Shown here: piece by piece, positions 45,210-53,841 of the stretch | How the letters are laid out: the number at the start of each line of letters is the position of its first letter | Numbering within the stretch: position 1 is the stretch's first letter | Source: Paraconexibacter sp040581415 | GTDB lineage: Bacteria; Actinomycetota; Thermoleophilia; Solirubrobacterales; Solirubrobacteraceae | Assembly (NCBI RefSeq): GCF_040581415.1 | Contig: NZ_CP114014.1 | Coordinates: forward strand, 3,968,001 to 4,032,000 | DNA length: 64,000 bases | Direction: 5' to 3' | Notes under the pieces: generated by a model | Told to the model about the DNA's origin: nothing | What the model saw: only the letters and a program-made list of their open reading frames with translations | The model's database searches: none | Translations under genes and position numbers: made by a program

Positions 45210-45321
45210 GGCCGGGGACCGCCCCCGTCCGGCCGGGTCGGCAGCCGCCCATCCTAGAACCTGACCCCGAGCCCGCCCCGACGTGGCGCGCGGGGCCACC
45301 AGTAGGTGCGCGCGTGTGACA

Positions 45322-47193
45322 ATGCGCGCCCATCGGCCCATGGATCTGCGACCGACGGGTACCCTCCGCCGTGGTTTGACCGGACCGCCGCACGCAAGGA
45401 AGGGTGCACCTGCCGCCCGCCGCAGCGCCCCCTCCGGCCCGGAAGCGGGCGGCTCCGCCCGTGATCAGGCCGTTCTGCGCCGCCGCCGGGTCGCGGGCGC
45501 CGGGATCCTGGTCGTCGTCCTGGCCGGCGGCTACCTGCTGGTGTCCGGCCTCGGCGGGCGCGCCGGGAGCGTCACCGTCGCCGAGAAGTACGCCCGCGCC
45601 TACGCCGCCCAGGACCCGGCGGCCATGTACCCCCTGCTCGACGGGGACGTCCGCGAGCGCCTGTCGCTCGCCCGCTTTGTCGAGCTGCACCGCGAAGCTG
45701 CCGCGACTGCCACGGCGACCCGGTTCGTCGCCGGCCCGGTCGAGGCGGTCGACGACACGCACGTCGACATCCCGGTCACGGTCCGGACCCGGGTCTTCGG
45801 CCTCGTCCGCGGCAAGCTCCGCCTGGAGTTCGCCGGCGACGGGGACAACCCGGGGGTCGCGTGGACGCGCAACCTCGTGTTCCCCGACGTCCCCCAGGGC
45901 GCGGAGCTCACCCGCACCGTCGAGCTGCCGCCCCGCGGCAAGCTGCTCACCCGCGACGACCAGGTGCTGGCCGAGGGCGACGCCCGCACGCCCGAACCCG
46001 ATCTCGCCGACGTCGCCGCCCAGACGGTGGGACAGCTGGGACCGGTCCCGAAGGACCGCCTGGAGGAGCTGACCGCGCTCGGCGTCCCGACCGACGCGAA
46101 GGTCGGCATCTCGGGGCTCGAGCGCGCGCTCGACAGCCGGCTGCTCGGGACCCCCGGCGGGACCCTGCAGGCGGGCGGACGGGTCCTGGCCCAGCGGACG
46201 CCGCGCCAGGCCAAGGCCATCCGGACGACGATCGCCCCGTCGGTCGAGCGGGCCGCGGTCGCCGCCCTCGCCGGCCGGCTCGGCGGCGTCGTCGCCCTCA
46301 ACCCGCGCACCGGCGAGCTGCTCGCCTTCGCGGGCATCGCCTTCAGCGGCCTGCAGCCGCCCGGGTCGACGTTCAAGATGATCACGCTCGTCGGCGCCCT
46401 GGAGAACGACGTCGCGAAGGAGTCCGACAGCTACCCGATCCAGACGGCGGCCGTGCTCGAGGGCGTCGACCTGCAGAACGCCAACGGGGAGTCGTGCGGC
46501 GGCACGCTGGCGCAGAGCTTCGCGAAGTCGTGCAACTCGGTCTTCGGCCCGCTCGGCGCGCAGCTCGGCGGGGACCGGCTGGTCGCCACCGCCGAGGAGT
46601 TCGGGTTCAACAAGGCGCCGGACATCCCCGGCGCGGCGACGTCGACCATCCCCGCCGGCGGGGACATCGGCGACGACCTGGCGCTCGGGTCCACGGCGAT
46701 CGGCCAGGGCCGCGTGCAGGCCACCGCGCTCCAGATGGCCAGCGTCGCCGCGACGATCGGCCTCGGTGGCCGCAAGCCGCACCTGACCGTCGCGATGGAC
46801 GAGCGCGCCGACAACACGAAGCTCAAGCCGGTCGTGGACCCGTCGGCGGCCCGCACGGCCGGGCGCATGATGCTGGACGTCGTCGCCTACGGCACCGGCA
46901 CGGCCGCCGCGCTGCCGGGCGTCAAGGTCGCGGGCAAGACCGGCACGGCGGAGCTCGAGAGCACCCAGGACTGCGTCCCGACCGAGGACAACCCGGAGAG
47001 CTGCGCCGACCAGGGCTCGATCACGACCGACACGTCCGCCTGGTTCGCGGCCTTCGCCCCCGGCGGGTCAGGGCCGAAGGGCGGCGCGATCACGCCGAAG
47101 GTGGCGGTCGGCGTCCTGCTGGTGCGGGCCGGTGCCGGCGGGGACACCGCAGCGCCGGTCGCGCGGCAGGTGCTCGCCGCTGCGCTGGGGTAG
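45322..47193 (+). CDS. Class B penicillin-binding protein (transpeptidase)
   Basis: About 623 residues. A short basic cytosolic tail and one membrane helix (GAGILVVVLAGGYLLVSGL) precede an NTF2-like domain (AEKYARAYAAQDPAAMYPLLDG) of the MecA_N type. The dimerisation region (PPRGKLLTRDDQVLA) and transpeptidase follow, with SxxK (Ser349-Lys352 in GSTFKM), SxN (Ser403-Asn405, SCN) and KTG (Lys539 in AGKTGTAE). It crosslinks peptidoglycan peptides. The NTF2-like extension resembles PBPs that show low beta-lactam affinity in other bacteria; resistance is not claimed here. The start could be 45322 or 45340 (M20 of the frame). Divergent from the MarP-like protease, 112 bases apart. Confidence 0.88.
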   Translation: MRAHRPMDLRPTGTLRRGLTGPPHARKGAPAARRSAPSGPEAGGSARDQAVLRRRRVAGAGILVVVLAGGYLLVSGLGGRAGSVTVAEKYARAYAAQDPAAMYPLLDGDVRERLSLARFVELHREAAATATATRFVAGPVEAVDDTHVDIPVTVRTRVFGLVRGKLRLEFAGDGDNPGVAWTRNLVFPDVPQGAELTRTVELPPRGKLLTRDDQVLAEGDARTPEPDLADVAAQTVGQLGPVPKDRLEELTALGVPTDAKVGISGLERALDSRLLGTPGGTLQAGGRVLAQRTPRQAKAIRTTIAPSVERAAVAALAGRLGGVVALNPRTGELLAFAGIAFSGLQPPGSTFKMITLVGALENDVAKESDSYPIQTAAVLEGVDLQNANGESCGGTLAQSFAKSCNSVFGPLGAQLGGDRLVATAEEFGFNKAPDIPGAATSTIPAGGDIGDDLALGSTAIGQGRVQATALQMASVAATIGLGGRKPHLTVAMDERADNTKLKPVVDPSAARTAGRMMLDVVAYGTGTAAALPGVKVAGKTGTAELESTQDCVPTEDNPESCADQGSITTDTSAWFAAFAPGGSGPKGGAITPKVAVGVLLVRAGAGGDTAAPVARQVLAAALG

Positions 47194-47219
47194 CGGCGCA
47201 GCCGGCCGGAAACGAAGGT

Positions 47220-47240
47220 GGCGGGCCGCGACGGCCCGCC
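47220..47240. terminator. Bidirectional hairpin between penicillin-binding protein and lipoprotein genes
   Basis: GGCGGGCCG-CGA-CGGCCCGCC, a perfect 9-bp stem with a three-base loop between two convergent genes. Confidence 0.7.
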
Positions 47241-47242
47241 GG

Positions 47243-47791
47243 TCACACGTCGATGCGGATGTCGCCCTCGTCACCGTCGGGCGCGGTGATCTTCAGCTCG
47301 AGCGGGCGGTTGTCCAGCGTCTCGTTCGTCAGCTTGAACAGCAGCAGCTTGCCCTGGGTCGGGCCGTAGGCGGACGTCTCGTTGCTGTGCGGGAAGAGGT
47401 CGCCCGGGGTGAGGGTCGTCGGCTTGTAGCCCACGATGCTCGTCGTCTCGATCGGGCGGTACTCGTCGTCGATCGTGTCCTCGAGCGTGAACTCCTCGGC
47501 CGTCTCGAGGGTCTGGTCGCTCGGGTTCTTCACGCGGATGAAGATGCCGAACCAGACGTCCTCGGGCTTGAGGTCCTCCTGGACCGGCGGGACGCCCTGC
47601 AGGTAGTCGCGGTCCTCGACGTCGGTCGGGTTCAGCTGACGGCTGATCTGGACCTGGTACTCGAGCTTGCCGATGGTCACCGAGGTGCCCTCGGACTCGG
47701 CCACCTTCTGGGGGCCGTCGTCACCGCAGGCCGACAGGCCGGTGACGGCCGCGGCGGCGATGATGGGCAGGGCGAGGCGACGGAGCTTCAT
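47243..47791 (-). CDS. Lipoprotein of unknown function
   Basis: A 182-residue lipoprotein with lipobox LSAC (Cys22) after the signal MKLRRLALPIIAAAAVTG. The mature part is acidic and all-beta in appearance, with VWFGIFIRVKNPSDQTLET and KLLLFKLTNETLDNRPLELK strands resembling DUF4352-type immunoglobulin-like lipoproteins. No specific function. lgt, the enzyme that lipidates such proteins, lies in this window at 56713. The TAAGCT box lies 11 bases before the ATG. The gene is 18 bases downstream of the SRPBCC gene and may be read with it. Confidence 0.7.
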   Translation of the reverse strand: MKLRRLALPIIAAAAVTGLSACGDDGPQKVAESEGTSVTIGKLEYQVQISRQLNPTDVEDRDYLQGVPPVQEDLKPEDVWFGIFIRVKNPSDQTLETAEEFTLEDTIDDEYRPIETTSIVGYKPTTLTPGDLFPHSNETSAYGPTQGKLLLFKLTNETLDNRPLELKITAPDGDEGDIRIDV

Positions 47792-47809
47792 GATCGCGCG
47801 GGAGCTTAT

Positions 47810-48325
47810 CTAGCGAAGGGGCGTGCCGGTGGCCGGCTTGCGTGCCCCGCCCGCGATGCTGGCGCGCGTACCGCGGTCGTGGCCGTCCTCGAGGATGCCG
47901 GCCAGCCGCCGCAGGCCCTTGCCGAACTGGCGCTTGTAGAAGCCACGCCGGTCGACGAGCTTGTCGGACGGGTACTTCGGCTCGGTCTCGAAGCTCACCG
48001 TGACGCGCGTTCCGCTGCCCGACGGCTCGATGGCGTACGCGGTGACGGTCCGCACGCGGTTGTACTTCCCGCCGCGGCCCGCGAGGACGATCCGGCGCGG
48101 TGCGTCGCACTCGAGGATCGTCTGATCGACCCACGGGAAGCGGTTCCCGCGCTGGTGGAACTTGAAGCGCGCGCCGGCACCGGTGCCGTAGGTGTCCTCC
48201 CGGGTCAGGTTCCACTCCGAGGTGAAGTGGTCCAGGAACTCCGGGTGGTTGGCGATGTCGGCGAGGTAGTCGAAGACCTCGGCGACGGGCCGGGACACCA
48301 GGACGGTCTGCGTGACGGGATCCAT
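47810..48325 (-). CDS. SRPBCC (START-like) protein
   Basis: A 171-residue protein of the SRPBCC/polyketide-cyclase-like superfamily: MDPVTQTVLVSRPVAEVFDYLADIANHPEFLDHF is the N-terminal strand-helix signature, and GSGTRVTVSFETEP plus the long C-terminal helix FYKRQFGKGLRRLAGILED complete the fold. Such domains hold a hydrophobic ligand; the actual role is unknown. The ATG at 48325 is nine bases after TAGACT, as in leaderless genes. Confidence 0.8.
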   Translation of the reverse strand: MDPVTQTVLVSRPVAEVFDYLADIANHPEFLDHFTSEWNLTREDTYGTGAGARFKFHQRGNRFPWVDQTILECDAPRRIVLAGRGGKYNRVRTVTAYAIEPSGSGTRVTVSFETEPKYPSDKLVDRRGFYKRQFGKGLRRLAGILEDGHDRGTRASIAGGARKPATGTPLR

Positions 48326-48379
48326 CGGAGCAGCAGTCTACCGGCGGGGTGGGCGGGACCGGAGTCCCGGCGAGCTCGG

Positions 48380-48649
48380 CTAGGCGACGAGCCGTGGGCG
48401 AAGCCGCACGCTGTGCCCGCGCTCGCTGTGACGCACCAGATCGGTCGAGACGGGCTCGGCGGAACGCTGCGGACGGCACAGCGCGCACACGGTCTCCCCG
48501 CGCGGGTAGCGATGGACGCGCTCGCCGATGAGCGGGGTGCGCCCGCAGTCGGCGCACGAGTGGCGGCACGCGGTGAGCTCGTCGACGCTCTGCCGCAGCA
48601 GCTGACGCTCGAGGTCACGTTCCTGCAGGGCCAGCAGCGGGCGGAGCAT
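48380..48649 (-). CDS. Small zinc-ribbon protein
   Basis: An 89-residue protein that begins with a helix, MLRPLLALQERDLERQLLRQS, followed by four Cys in CADCGRTPLIGERVH and ETVCALCRP plus a Cys-His region, which form a probable zinc ribbon. The end is basic (GHSVRLRPRLVA). It resembles small actinobacterial zinc-ribbon proteins that may act in transcription; no family is certain. An AAGAGA-type site lies before the ATG at 48649; a longer frame to 48835 is out of keeping. It faces the FHA gene across a 232-base divergent region. Confidence 0.6.
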   Translation of the reverse strand: MLRPLLALQERDLERQLLRQSVDELTACRHSCADCGRTPLIGERVHRYPRGETVCALCRPQRSAEPVSTDLVRHSERGHSVRLRPRLVA

Positions 48650-48696
48650 GTTCTCTTCTTCGGCAGCTGGGCGGGTGACCCTGCACCGGCGCGCCC

Positions 48697-48714
48697 ACGC
48701 AACGGACGTTGCGT
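48697..48714. promoter_or_regulatory. Perfect dyad in the zinc-ribbon/FHA divergent region
   Basis: ACGCAACG-GA-CGTTGCGT: perfect 8-bp arms. It lies 48 bases from the zinc-ribbon start. Candidate operator; no regulator is adjacent. The rest of 48650-48881 has no gene. Confidence 0.45.
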
Positions 48715-48881
48715 CGATGGGTGAGTTTGCGTCCGGCGGACCCCGGGTACCGACCCTGCCTAGGTCAGCCTGGTGTCCGTACGCACGTCGCTTTAGACAT
48801 GGCTTACGGCGTTGGGCGATGCTCAGCACCCCCACTTGCGGTCGGCCGCACGGCGTGAGTCGTGCGAGAGGAGACGGTCAC

Positions 48882-49460
48882 ATGGAGTCTTTGACGTCGG
48901 GCACGATGGCTGGCACCGGGTCGTTCAGGTGCGAGAACTGCGGCTACGTGGTCACCCTGGCCGCGACGGAGAAACTCGGCGCCTGTCCCAGCTGCGGCGA
49001 GAACGACTACGCCCGGGCGTCGCTGTTCGCCGCGGGTCGCTTTCAGCGCCGCGCCGCCAGCGGCCTCGACGAGCACGACGACTTGCTCCGGCGCGCCCGC
49101 GAGCTCCGCGACCCGTCGATCGCCGCGCACGTGGCGTTCCTCGACGGCGAACAGCTCCGTGTCGTTCCGCTGACCGTGGAGACCACCCGCATCGGCCGCA
49201 CGCTCACCGCGGAGATCCGCTTCGACGATCCGACCGTGTCGCGCCGCCATGCCCTCCTGGTCCAGCGCGAGGACGGGCTCTACGTCCTGGACGACCGCTC
49301 CCTGAACGGCGTCTTCGTCGACGGCGAGCGCATCACGTCCCGCCGCGTCGACGACGGCGACGAGCTCGTGGTCGGCCGGCATCGCCTGCTGGTGCTGATC
49401 GGCGACGGCAGCGGACAGGCCCACGCGGGCGCCGACCTGTCGTCCCCGTCCACCGCCTGA
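48882..49460 (+). CDS. Zinc-ribbon plus FHA domain protein
   Basis: A 192-residue protein. Residues ~14-42 contain four Cys (FRCENCGYVV, LGACPSCGEN) forming a zinc ribbon. The FHA domain is complete: TRIGRTLTAEIRFDDPTVS, RRHALLVQ, DDRSLNGVFVDGERI and RVDDGDELVVGRHRLLVL, with the Arg, Ser and Asn of the phosphothreonine pocket visible. So it probably reads a Ser/Thr-kinase-phosphorylated partner. The start has a GAGAGGAG site. No kinase lies nearby. The zinc-ribbon/FHA layout resembles actinobacterial signalling adaptors such as GarA, although the N-terminus differs. The adjacent ParA gene could be cotranscribed. Confidence 0.78.
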   Translation: MESLTSGTMAGTGSFRCENCGYVVTLAATEKLGACPSCGENDYARASLFAAGRFQRRAASGLDEHDDLLRRARELRDPSIAAHVAFLDGEQLRVVPLTVETTRIGRTLTAEIRFDDPTVSRRHALLVQREDGLYVLDDRSLNGVFVDGERITSRRVDDGDELVVGRHRLLVLIGDGSGQAHAGADLSSPSTA

Positions 49461-49533
49461 CAGGCCCGATCGACCGCCTGAACGGCGGGTCCGGTTGCAG
49501 CAGCGTCGGCCGCGTCCGCGATACTCCGCGGCT

Positions 49534-50325
49534 GTGGCCGACAAGATCGCGATCCTCTCCCAGAAGGGCGGCACCGGGAAGACGACCACGGTGCGTACGC
49601 TCACCGACGTCCTCCGCCTGGCCGGACTGACCGTCCTGGCGGTCGACCTCGACCCCCAGGGCAACCTCTCGGACTACTTCGACGTCGCCCCCGACGCGGA
49701 TCCCACGATCGCCGACGTCCTCACGGGCCGGGCGAAGGCCAAGGACGCGATTTACAACGACGTGATCCCGGCGAACCTCACCCTCGCCGAGGCGGAGCTG
49801 CAGCTCGCCGGCAAGATGGGCCGTGAGCTGACGATGCGCAAGGCGCTGCGCGACGTCGAGAAGAAGTACGACGTCATCCTGATCGACTGCCCGCCGGCGC
49901 TCGGGCTCCTCACGGTGAACGCCCTGGTCGCCGCGGACTATGCGCTGCTGAGCTCCGAGGCGCAGTACTTCGCCCTGCAGGGCGTCGAGCAGGCGCTGGA
50001 GGTCATCGACCTGGCCCGCGACGGCCTGAACCCCGACCTCACCTGGCTCGGCGTGTTCTTCAACATCGCCGACATGCGGACGGTGCACTCGCGGGAGGCG
50101 TTCGTCTCGCTCCGCGAGCACGTGGGCGACAAGCTCTTCGACACGACGATCCGCTCGTCGATCGCCTACGCGGGCTCGGCGGAACGCGCGGTGTCGATCC
50201 TCGAGTACCGGCCGGACCTGGCCGAGGACTACCTGCTGCTGGGGGACGAGGTCCTGCGGCGGCTGGGCCGCGAAGAGGCCCGCGAGCGGCTGGCCGAGCA
50301 CCTGCCGGCCGCGCCGGCGACCTAG
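49534..50325 (+). CDS. Orphan ParA/MinD-type ATPase
   Basis: A 263-residue ATPase. The deviant Walker A QKGGTGKTTT is at ~10-19, the switch I region VDLDPQGNLSDYF follows, and Walker B/A' is LIDCPPALGLLTVNAL. There is no parB gene or parS-like cluster nearby, so it is an orphan that may position another complex. The start is a GTG eight bases after GATACT; an ATG at 49495 is a longer option. It converges with thrB and shares the four bases CTAG, so that each stop codon lies inside the other gene's stop. Confidence 0.83.
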   Translation: MADKIAILSQKGGTGKTTTVRTLTDVLRLAGLTVLAVDLDPQGNLSDYFDVAPDADPTIADVLTGRAKAKDAIYNDVIPANLTLAEAELQLAGKMGRELTMRKALRDVEKKYDVILIDCPPALGLLTVNALVAADYALLSSEAQYFALQGVEQALEVIDLARDGLNPDLTWLGVFFNIADMRTVHSREAFVSLREHVGDKLFDTTIRSSIAYAGSAERAVSILEYRPDLAEDYLLLGDEVLRRLGREEARERLAEHLPAAPAT

Positions 50326-51176
50326 CCGACCGACGTCACCTGCGCGCCCATCGTCTCCAGGGGCGCGCGCAGGACCTGGGCCCAGCCCTCGGCCTCGCCG
50401 CGCAGCGCGTCCACCAGCATCGGCGTCTGCTCGTAGTGGCTCCAGAACAGGACGGTCGGCCCGGCGCCGGAGATCGTCGCGCCGAGCGCCCCCAGGGACG
50501 CTGCGCGCCGGACCAGGTCCATCGACCGCGGGAACAGGTGCGCGCGGCGGTCCTGGTGGAGCTTGTCCTGCAGGCCGCGCGCGATCAGGTCGTAGTCGCC
50601 CGTCGCCAGGCCGAGCACCAGCAGCGACGCGTGCGCCGTGTTGAAGACGGCCTCGGACATCGGCACCTCGGCCGGCAGCGCGGCGCGGGCGAGCTTCGTG
50701 CGGACCGCCTCGTCGGGGACGAGGATCACCGTCTCGAGGCCGGTCGGCGCGCCCATGCGGGTCGACGTCCCGTCGGCACACAGCGCGATGCCGCCGTGGA
50801 GCGCCGCGGCCACGTTGTCCGGGTGGCCCTCGAGCTCGGTGGCGTGCTGCAGCAGCGGTGCGTCCAGCTCGAACAGGTGGTCCGCCGCCATCAGGCCCGC
50901 GACGTAGGCCGCGGCGCTCGTCCCGAGCCCCCCGCTGAGCGGGATGCCGGACGTGATCCGGAACTCGAACGTGTCCGCCGGGTGCAGGTGCTCGAACCCG
51001 CGCACGCAGAGGTTGCGGCGGTCCGTCGCGATCGGCAGATCGGTCACGACGGCGAACTCGCCCGTCTCCACCACCTCGAGCTCCATGTGCAGCCCGAGCG
51101 CTGCGGCGAGCACGTCGAAGCCGGGCCCGAGGTTGGCGGAGCTGGCGGGGACCTTGACGGTGCGACGTCGCTGCAT
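50322..51176 (-). CDS. thrB: Homoserine kinase
   Basis: A 284-residue GHMP kinase that phosphorylates homoserine for threonine synthesis. The signature is the ATP loop PLSGGLGTSAAA, preceded by VKVPASSANLGPGFDVLAAA (N-terminal substrate-binding strand) and followed by GALGATISGAGPTVLFW. The start is the ATG at 51176, six bases after the minus-strand TACCTT. The gene is 331 bases away from thrC and separated from it by a DUF427 gene in the other orientation, so thrB is not in the lysA-hom-thrC operon. Confidence 0.92.
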   Translation of the reverse strand: MQRRRTVKVPASSANLGPGFDVLAAALGLHMELEVVETGEFAVVTDLPIATDRRNLCVRGFEHLHPADTFEFRITSGIPLSGGLGTSAAAYVAGLMAADHLFELDAPLLQHATELEGHPDNVAAALHGGIALCADGTSTRMGAPTGLETVILVPDEAVRTKLARAALPAEVPMSEAVFNTAHASLLVLGLATGDYDLIARGLQDKLHQDRRAHLFPRSMDLVRRAASLGALGATISGAGPTVLFWSHYEQTPMLVDALRGEAEGWAQVLRAPLETMGAQVTSVG

Positions 51177-51182
51177 CCGCGC

Positions 51183-51218
51183 AAGGTATCTGGCCCGCCT
51201 TCGCCGAGGTCCTACGCT
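51183..51218. promoter_or_regulatory. Face-to-face leaderless promoters of thrB and the DUF427 gene
   Basis: Minus strand TACCTT (51188-51183) is six bases before the thrB ATG. Plus strand TACGCT (51213-51218) is seven bases before the DUF427 ATG at 51226. The two start codons are 49 bases apart. Confidence 0.5.
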
Positions 51219-51225
51219 GGATGGC

Positions 51226-51507
51226 ATGCGAGCCATCTGGAACGACACCGTCATTGCCGAGTCCGACGAGACCGTGGTCGTCGAGGGCAACCACTACTTC
51301 CCCTCGTCGGCGCTCAAGCGGGACCTCTTCACCGAGACGCCGACCACCTCGATGTGCCCGTGGAAGGGCACCGCGAGCTACTACACGGTCACGGTCGACG
51401 GCAAGGACAACGCGGATGCGGCCTGGTACTACCCGGACCCGAAGGACGCGGCGAAGGAGATCAAGGACCACGTCGCCTTCTGGAAGGGCGTCACGGTCGT
51501 CGAGTAA
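51226..51507 (+). CDS. DUF427 protein
   Basis: A 93-residue protein with the DUF427 pattern: MRAIWNDTVIAESDETVVV, the conserved YFPSSALKRDLF, TSMCPWKGTASYYTV and AWYYPDPKDAA, and an end near HVAFWKGVTV. Its role is unknown. It lies between thrB and thrC on the opposite strand; its stop (TAA) is immediately adjacent to the thrC stop. It is probably an intruder in the threonine cluster, or a conserved neighbour; the window cannot tell. Confidence 0.85.
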   Translation: MRAIWNDTVIAESDETVVVEGNHYFPSSALKRDLFTETPTTSMCPWKGTASYYTVTVDGKDNADAAWYYPDPKDAAKEIKDHVAFWKGVTVVE

Positions 51508-52533
51508 CTACCCGCCCAGGACCGCCTTCTCCACCGCGCCGAGCGTCGGCTCGCACGGGAGGACGGAGCCCGACTGCTCGAGGGCCGTCTGGGGGTCCTT
51601 CAGCCCGTGGCCGGTCAGGACGCACGCGACGCTGCTCGCTCCGTCCGTCCCGTACTTCAGGAGGCCGGCGACCGAGGCCGCGCTGGCGGGCTCGCAGAAG
51701 ACGCCCTCCTTGCCGGCCAGCAGCCGGTAGGCGTCCAGGATCTCCTCGTCCGTGACGGCGGAGATGCGGCCCTTGGACTGCGTCATCGCGGCCATCGCCT
51801 CCTCCCAGCGAGCCGGGTTCCCGATCCGGATCGCGCTGGCGACCGTCTCGGGGTTCTCGACCCGGTGACCGGACACGAGCGGCGCTGCGCCCGCGGCCTG
51901 GAAGCCCAGCATTCGCGGGGCCTTCTCGGCCTCGGTGAAGCCCTCCCAGTACGCGGTGATGTTGCCCGCGTTGCCGACGGGGATGCACAGCGCGTCGAGG
52001 TCGCCGAGCTCCTCCAGGATCTCGAAGGCCGCGGTCTTCTGGCCGGCCAGGCGGTACGGGTTGACCGAGTTCACCAGTGCGATCGGGTGCTTGTCGGTCA
52101 GTTCGCGGACGAGCTCCAGGGCCTGGTCGAAGTTGCCGCGCAGCGCGATAACGCGGGCGCCGTGCATCAGCGCCTGGGCGAGCTTGCCGGTGGCGATCTT
52201 GCCGTCGGGGACGATGACCGCGCCGCGCAGGCCGGCACGGGCCGCGTACGCCGCGGCGCTGGCGGCGGTGTTCCCGGTGGACGCGCAGATGACGGCCTCG
52301 GCCCCCTCCTTGACGGCCTGGGTGACCGCGCAGCACATGCCGCGGTCCTTGAAGGACCCGGTCGGGTTCGCGCCCTCGATCTTCAGGTACACGTCCGCAC
52401 CGACGCGTGCGGACAGGTACGGCGCGTGCACGAGCGGCGTGGAGCCCTCCTGCAGCGTGACGATCGGGTCGTCCGCCTCGAACGGGAGCCGGTCGAGGAA
52501 GCGGTGGATGAGGCCTGGACGGCGTTCAGTCAT
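51508..52533 (-). CDS. thrC: Threonine synthase
   Basis: A 341-residue PLP-dependent enzyme that converts phosphohomoserine to threonine. The PLP lysine is Lys62 in NPTGSFKDRG; the phosphate-binding loop is VGNAGNITAYW and TGHGLKDP lies near the end. N-terminal LIHRFLDRLPFEADDPIVTLQEG is typical of short (class II) bacterial enzymes. The start ATG at 52533 has GGAG before it. It is read in the order lysA, hom, thrC. Confidence 0.94.
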   Translation of the reverse strand: MTERRPGLIHRFLDRLPFEADDPIVTLQEGSTPLVHAPYLSARVGADVYLKIEGANPTGSFKDRGMCCAVTQAVKEGAEAVICASTGNTAASAAAYAARAGLRGAVIVPDGKIATGKLAQALMHGARVIALRGNFDQALELVRELTDKHPIALVNSVNPYRLAGQKTAAFEILEELGDLDALCIPVGNAGNITAYWEGFTEAEKAPRMLGFQAAGAAPLVSGHRVENPETVASAIRIGNPARWEEAMAAMTQSKGRISAVTDEEILDAYRLLAGKEGVFCEPASAASVAGLLKYGTDGASSVACVLTGHGLKDPQTALEQSGSVLPCEPTLGAVEKAVLGG

Positions 52534-52605
52534 GGGTTTCTCCAGTTGCGACGTTCGCCCCCTGGGCGAACTCGCGGCGTGATGTCGAGCGCTCTGCGCG
52601 AGGCA

Positions 52606-53841
52606 TCACGCGTACTCCTCCTCGATCACACGGATGACACGCGGCCGGCCGCGCACGAACTCCAGGCCGCCGATCAGCTCGACGGCGGCCAGCATGCGGG
52701 ACTCCAGCAATGGGTGGACGACCATCACCAGGCGGGCGTCCGTCCCCAGGCCCTTCTGGACCACGGACTTCACGGACGCGCCCTGCAGACCCAGGACCTG
52801 GGCGACCTGGGCCAGCACGCCGGGGCGGTCGGCGACCTCCAGGTGCAGGTAGAACGCGGATTTCACGTCGTCCACGATCGGCAGCGACTGCGTCGTCTCG
52901 GGCGTCGAGGCCGGCGGGATCATCGCGCTGATGATGTCCCCCAGAACGGCGCTCGCGGTCTGCGGGCCGCCGGCGCCGGGCCCGGACATCGTGATCTCCG
53001 TGATCGCCTCGGACTCGACGGTGACGGCGTTGTACGGGCCGTTCACGGACGCCAGGGGGTGCCCCTTGTAGAGGAACGCCGGGTGGACGCTGACAGCGAT
53101 GCCGTCCCCCACCCGCTCGGCCGTCCCGATCAGCTTCAGGCCGAGGCCGAAGTCCTGCGCGTACGCCATGTCGTCCCCGGTGAGGTGCTCGATGCCCTCC
53201 CAGGTGACGTCGTCGATGTGGACGGGCGTGTCGAACGCGAGCCGGGCGAGGATCGCCATCTTGGCGGCGGCGTCCTTGCCGTTGACGTCGTCGGTCGGGT
53301 CGGCCTCGGCGTAGCCCAGCGCCTGCGCCTCCTTCAGCGCGTCGGCGTAGGAGGCACCGGTCTCGGCCATCCGCGTGAGGATGAAGTTCGTCGTCCCGTT
53401 GACGATCCCGGTGACGCGGTCGACGTGGGCGCCGGCCAGCGACTCCTGCAGGACGCGGATGACGGGGACGACGCCGGCGACCGCGGCCTCGAACCGCAGC
53501 TGGACGCCGTTCTCGCGCGCAGCGGCCCACAGCTCCTCGCCGTGATGGGCCAGCAGCTGCTTGTTCGCGGTGACGACGTGCTTGCCCGCGGCCATCGCCT
53601 CCAGGCAGTAGGTGCGGGCCGGCTCGAGGCCGCCGATCATCTCCGCGACCAGGTCGGCGCCCTCGAGGATGTCGGCGAACGTCGTCCCGTTGGAGCGCGT
53701 GTGCACGCCGGTGATGACCGGGCGCATGCCGGTCACCGCGGCGATGTGGTCCGCACGGCCGGGCAGCAGCTCGGCGAGCGCGCCGCCCACCGTGCCGTGC
53801 CCGATCAGGGCGATGCGGAAGTCCTCGGGCTCAGACGTCAC
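52606..53841 (-). CDS. hom: Homoserine dehydrogenase
   Basis: A 411-residue enzyme reducing aspartate semialdehyde to homoserine. The NAD(P) loop GHGTVGGAL is at ~14-22, followed by GADLVAEMIGG and VVTANKQLLAHHG (catalytic Lys). The substrate region is GIVNGTTNFILTRM and ADPTDDVNGKDAAAK. A C-terminal ACT domain (LHLEVADRPGVLAQVAQVL) gives feedback control, as in threonine-sensitive enzymes. The GTG at 53841 is preferred; it overlaps the end of lysA by 11 bases, so translation is coupled. The longer ATG at 53883 would add unconserved residues. Confidence 0.93.
   Translation of the reverse strand: MTSEPEDFRIALIGHGTVGGALAELLPGRADHIAAVTGMRPVITGVHTRSNGTTFADILEGADLVAEMIGGLEPARTYCLEAMAAGKHVVTANKQLLAHHGEELWAAARENGVQLRFEAAVAGVVPVIRVLQESLAGAHVDRVTGIVNGTTNFILTRMAETGASYADALKEAQALGYAEADPTDDVNGKDAAAKMAILARLAFDTPVHIDDVTWEGIEHLTGDDMAYAQDFGLGLKLIGTAERVGDGIAVSVHPAFLYKGHPLASVNGPYNAVTVESEAITEITMSGPGAGGPQTASAVLGDIISAMIPPASTPETTQSLPIVDDVKSAFYLHLEVADRPGVLAQVAQVLGLQGASVKSVVQKGLGTDARLVMVVHPLLESRMLAAVELIGGLEFVRGRPRVIRVIEEEYA

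Noticed and set aside
41989..46782. A 1597-codon minus-strand frame
   Set aside because: Spans topB, the MarP gene and part of the PBP gene in other frames; composition is low-complexity and no domain is visible.
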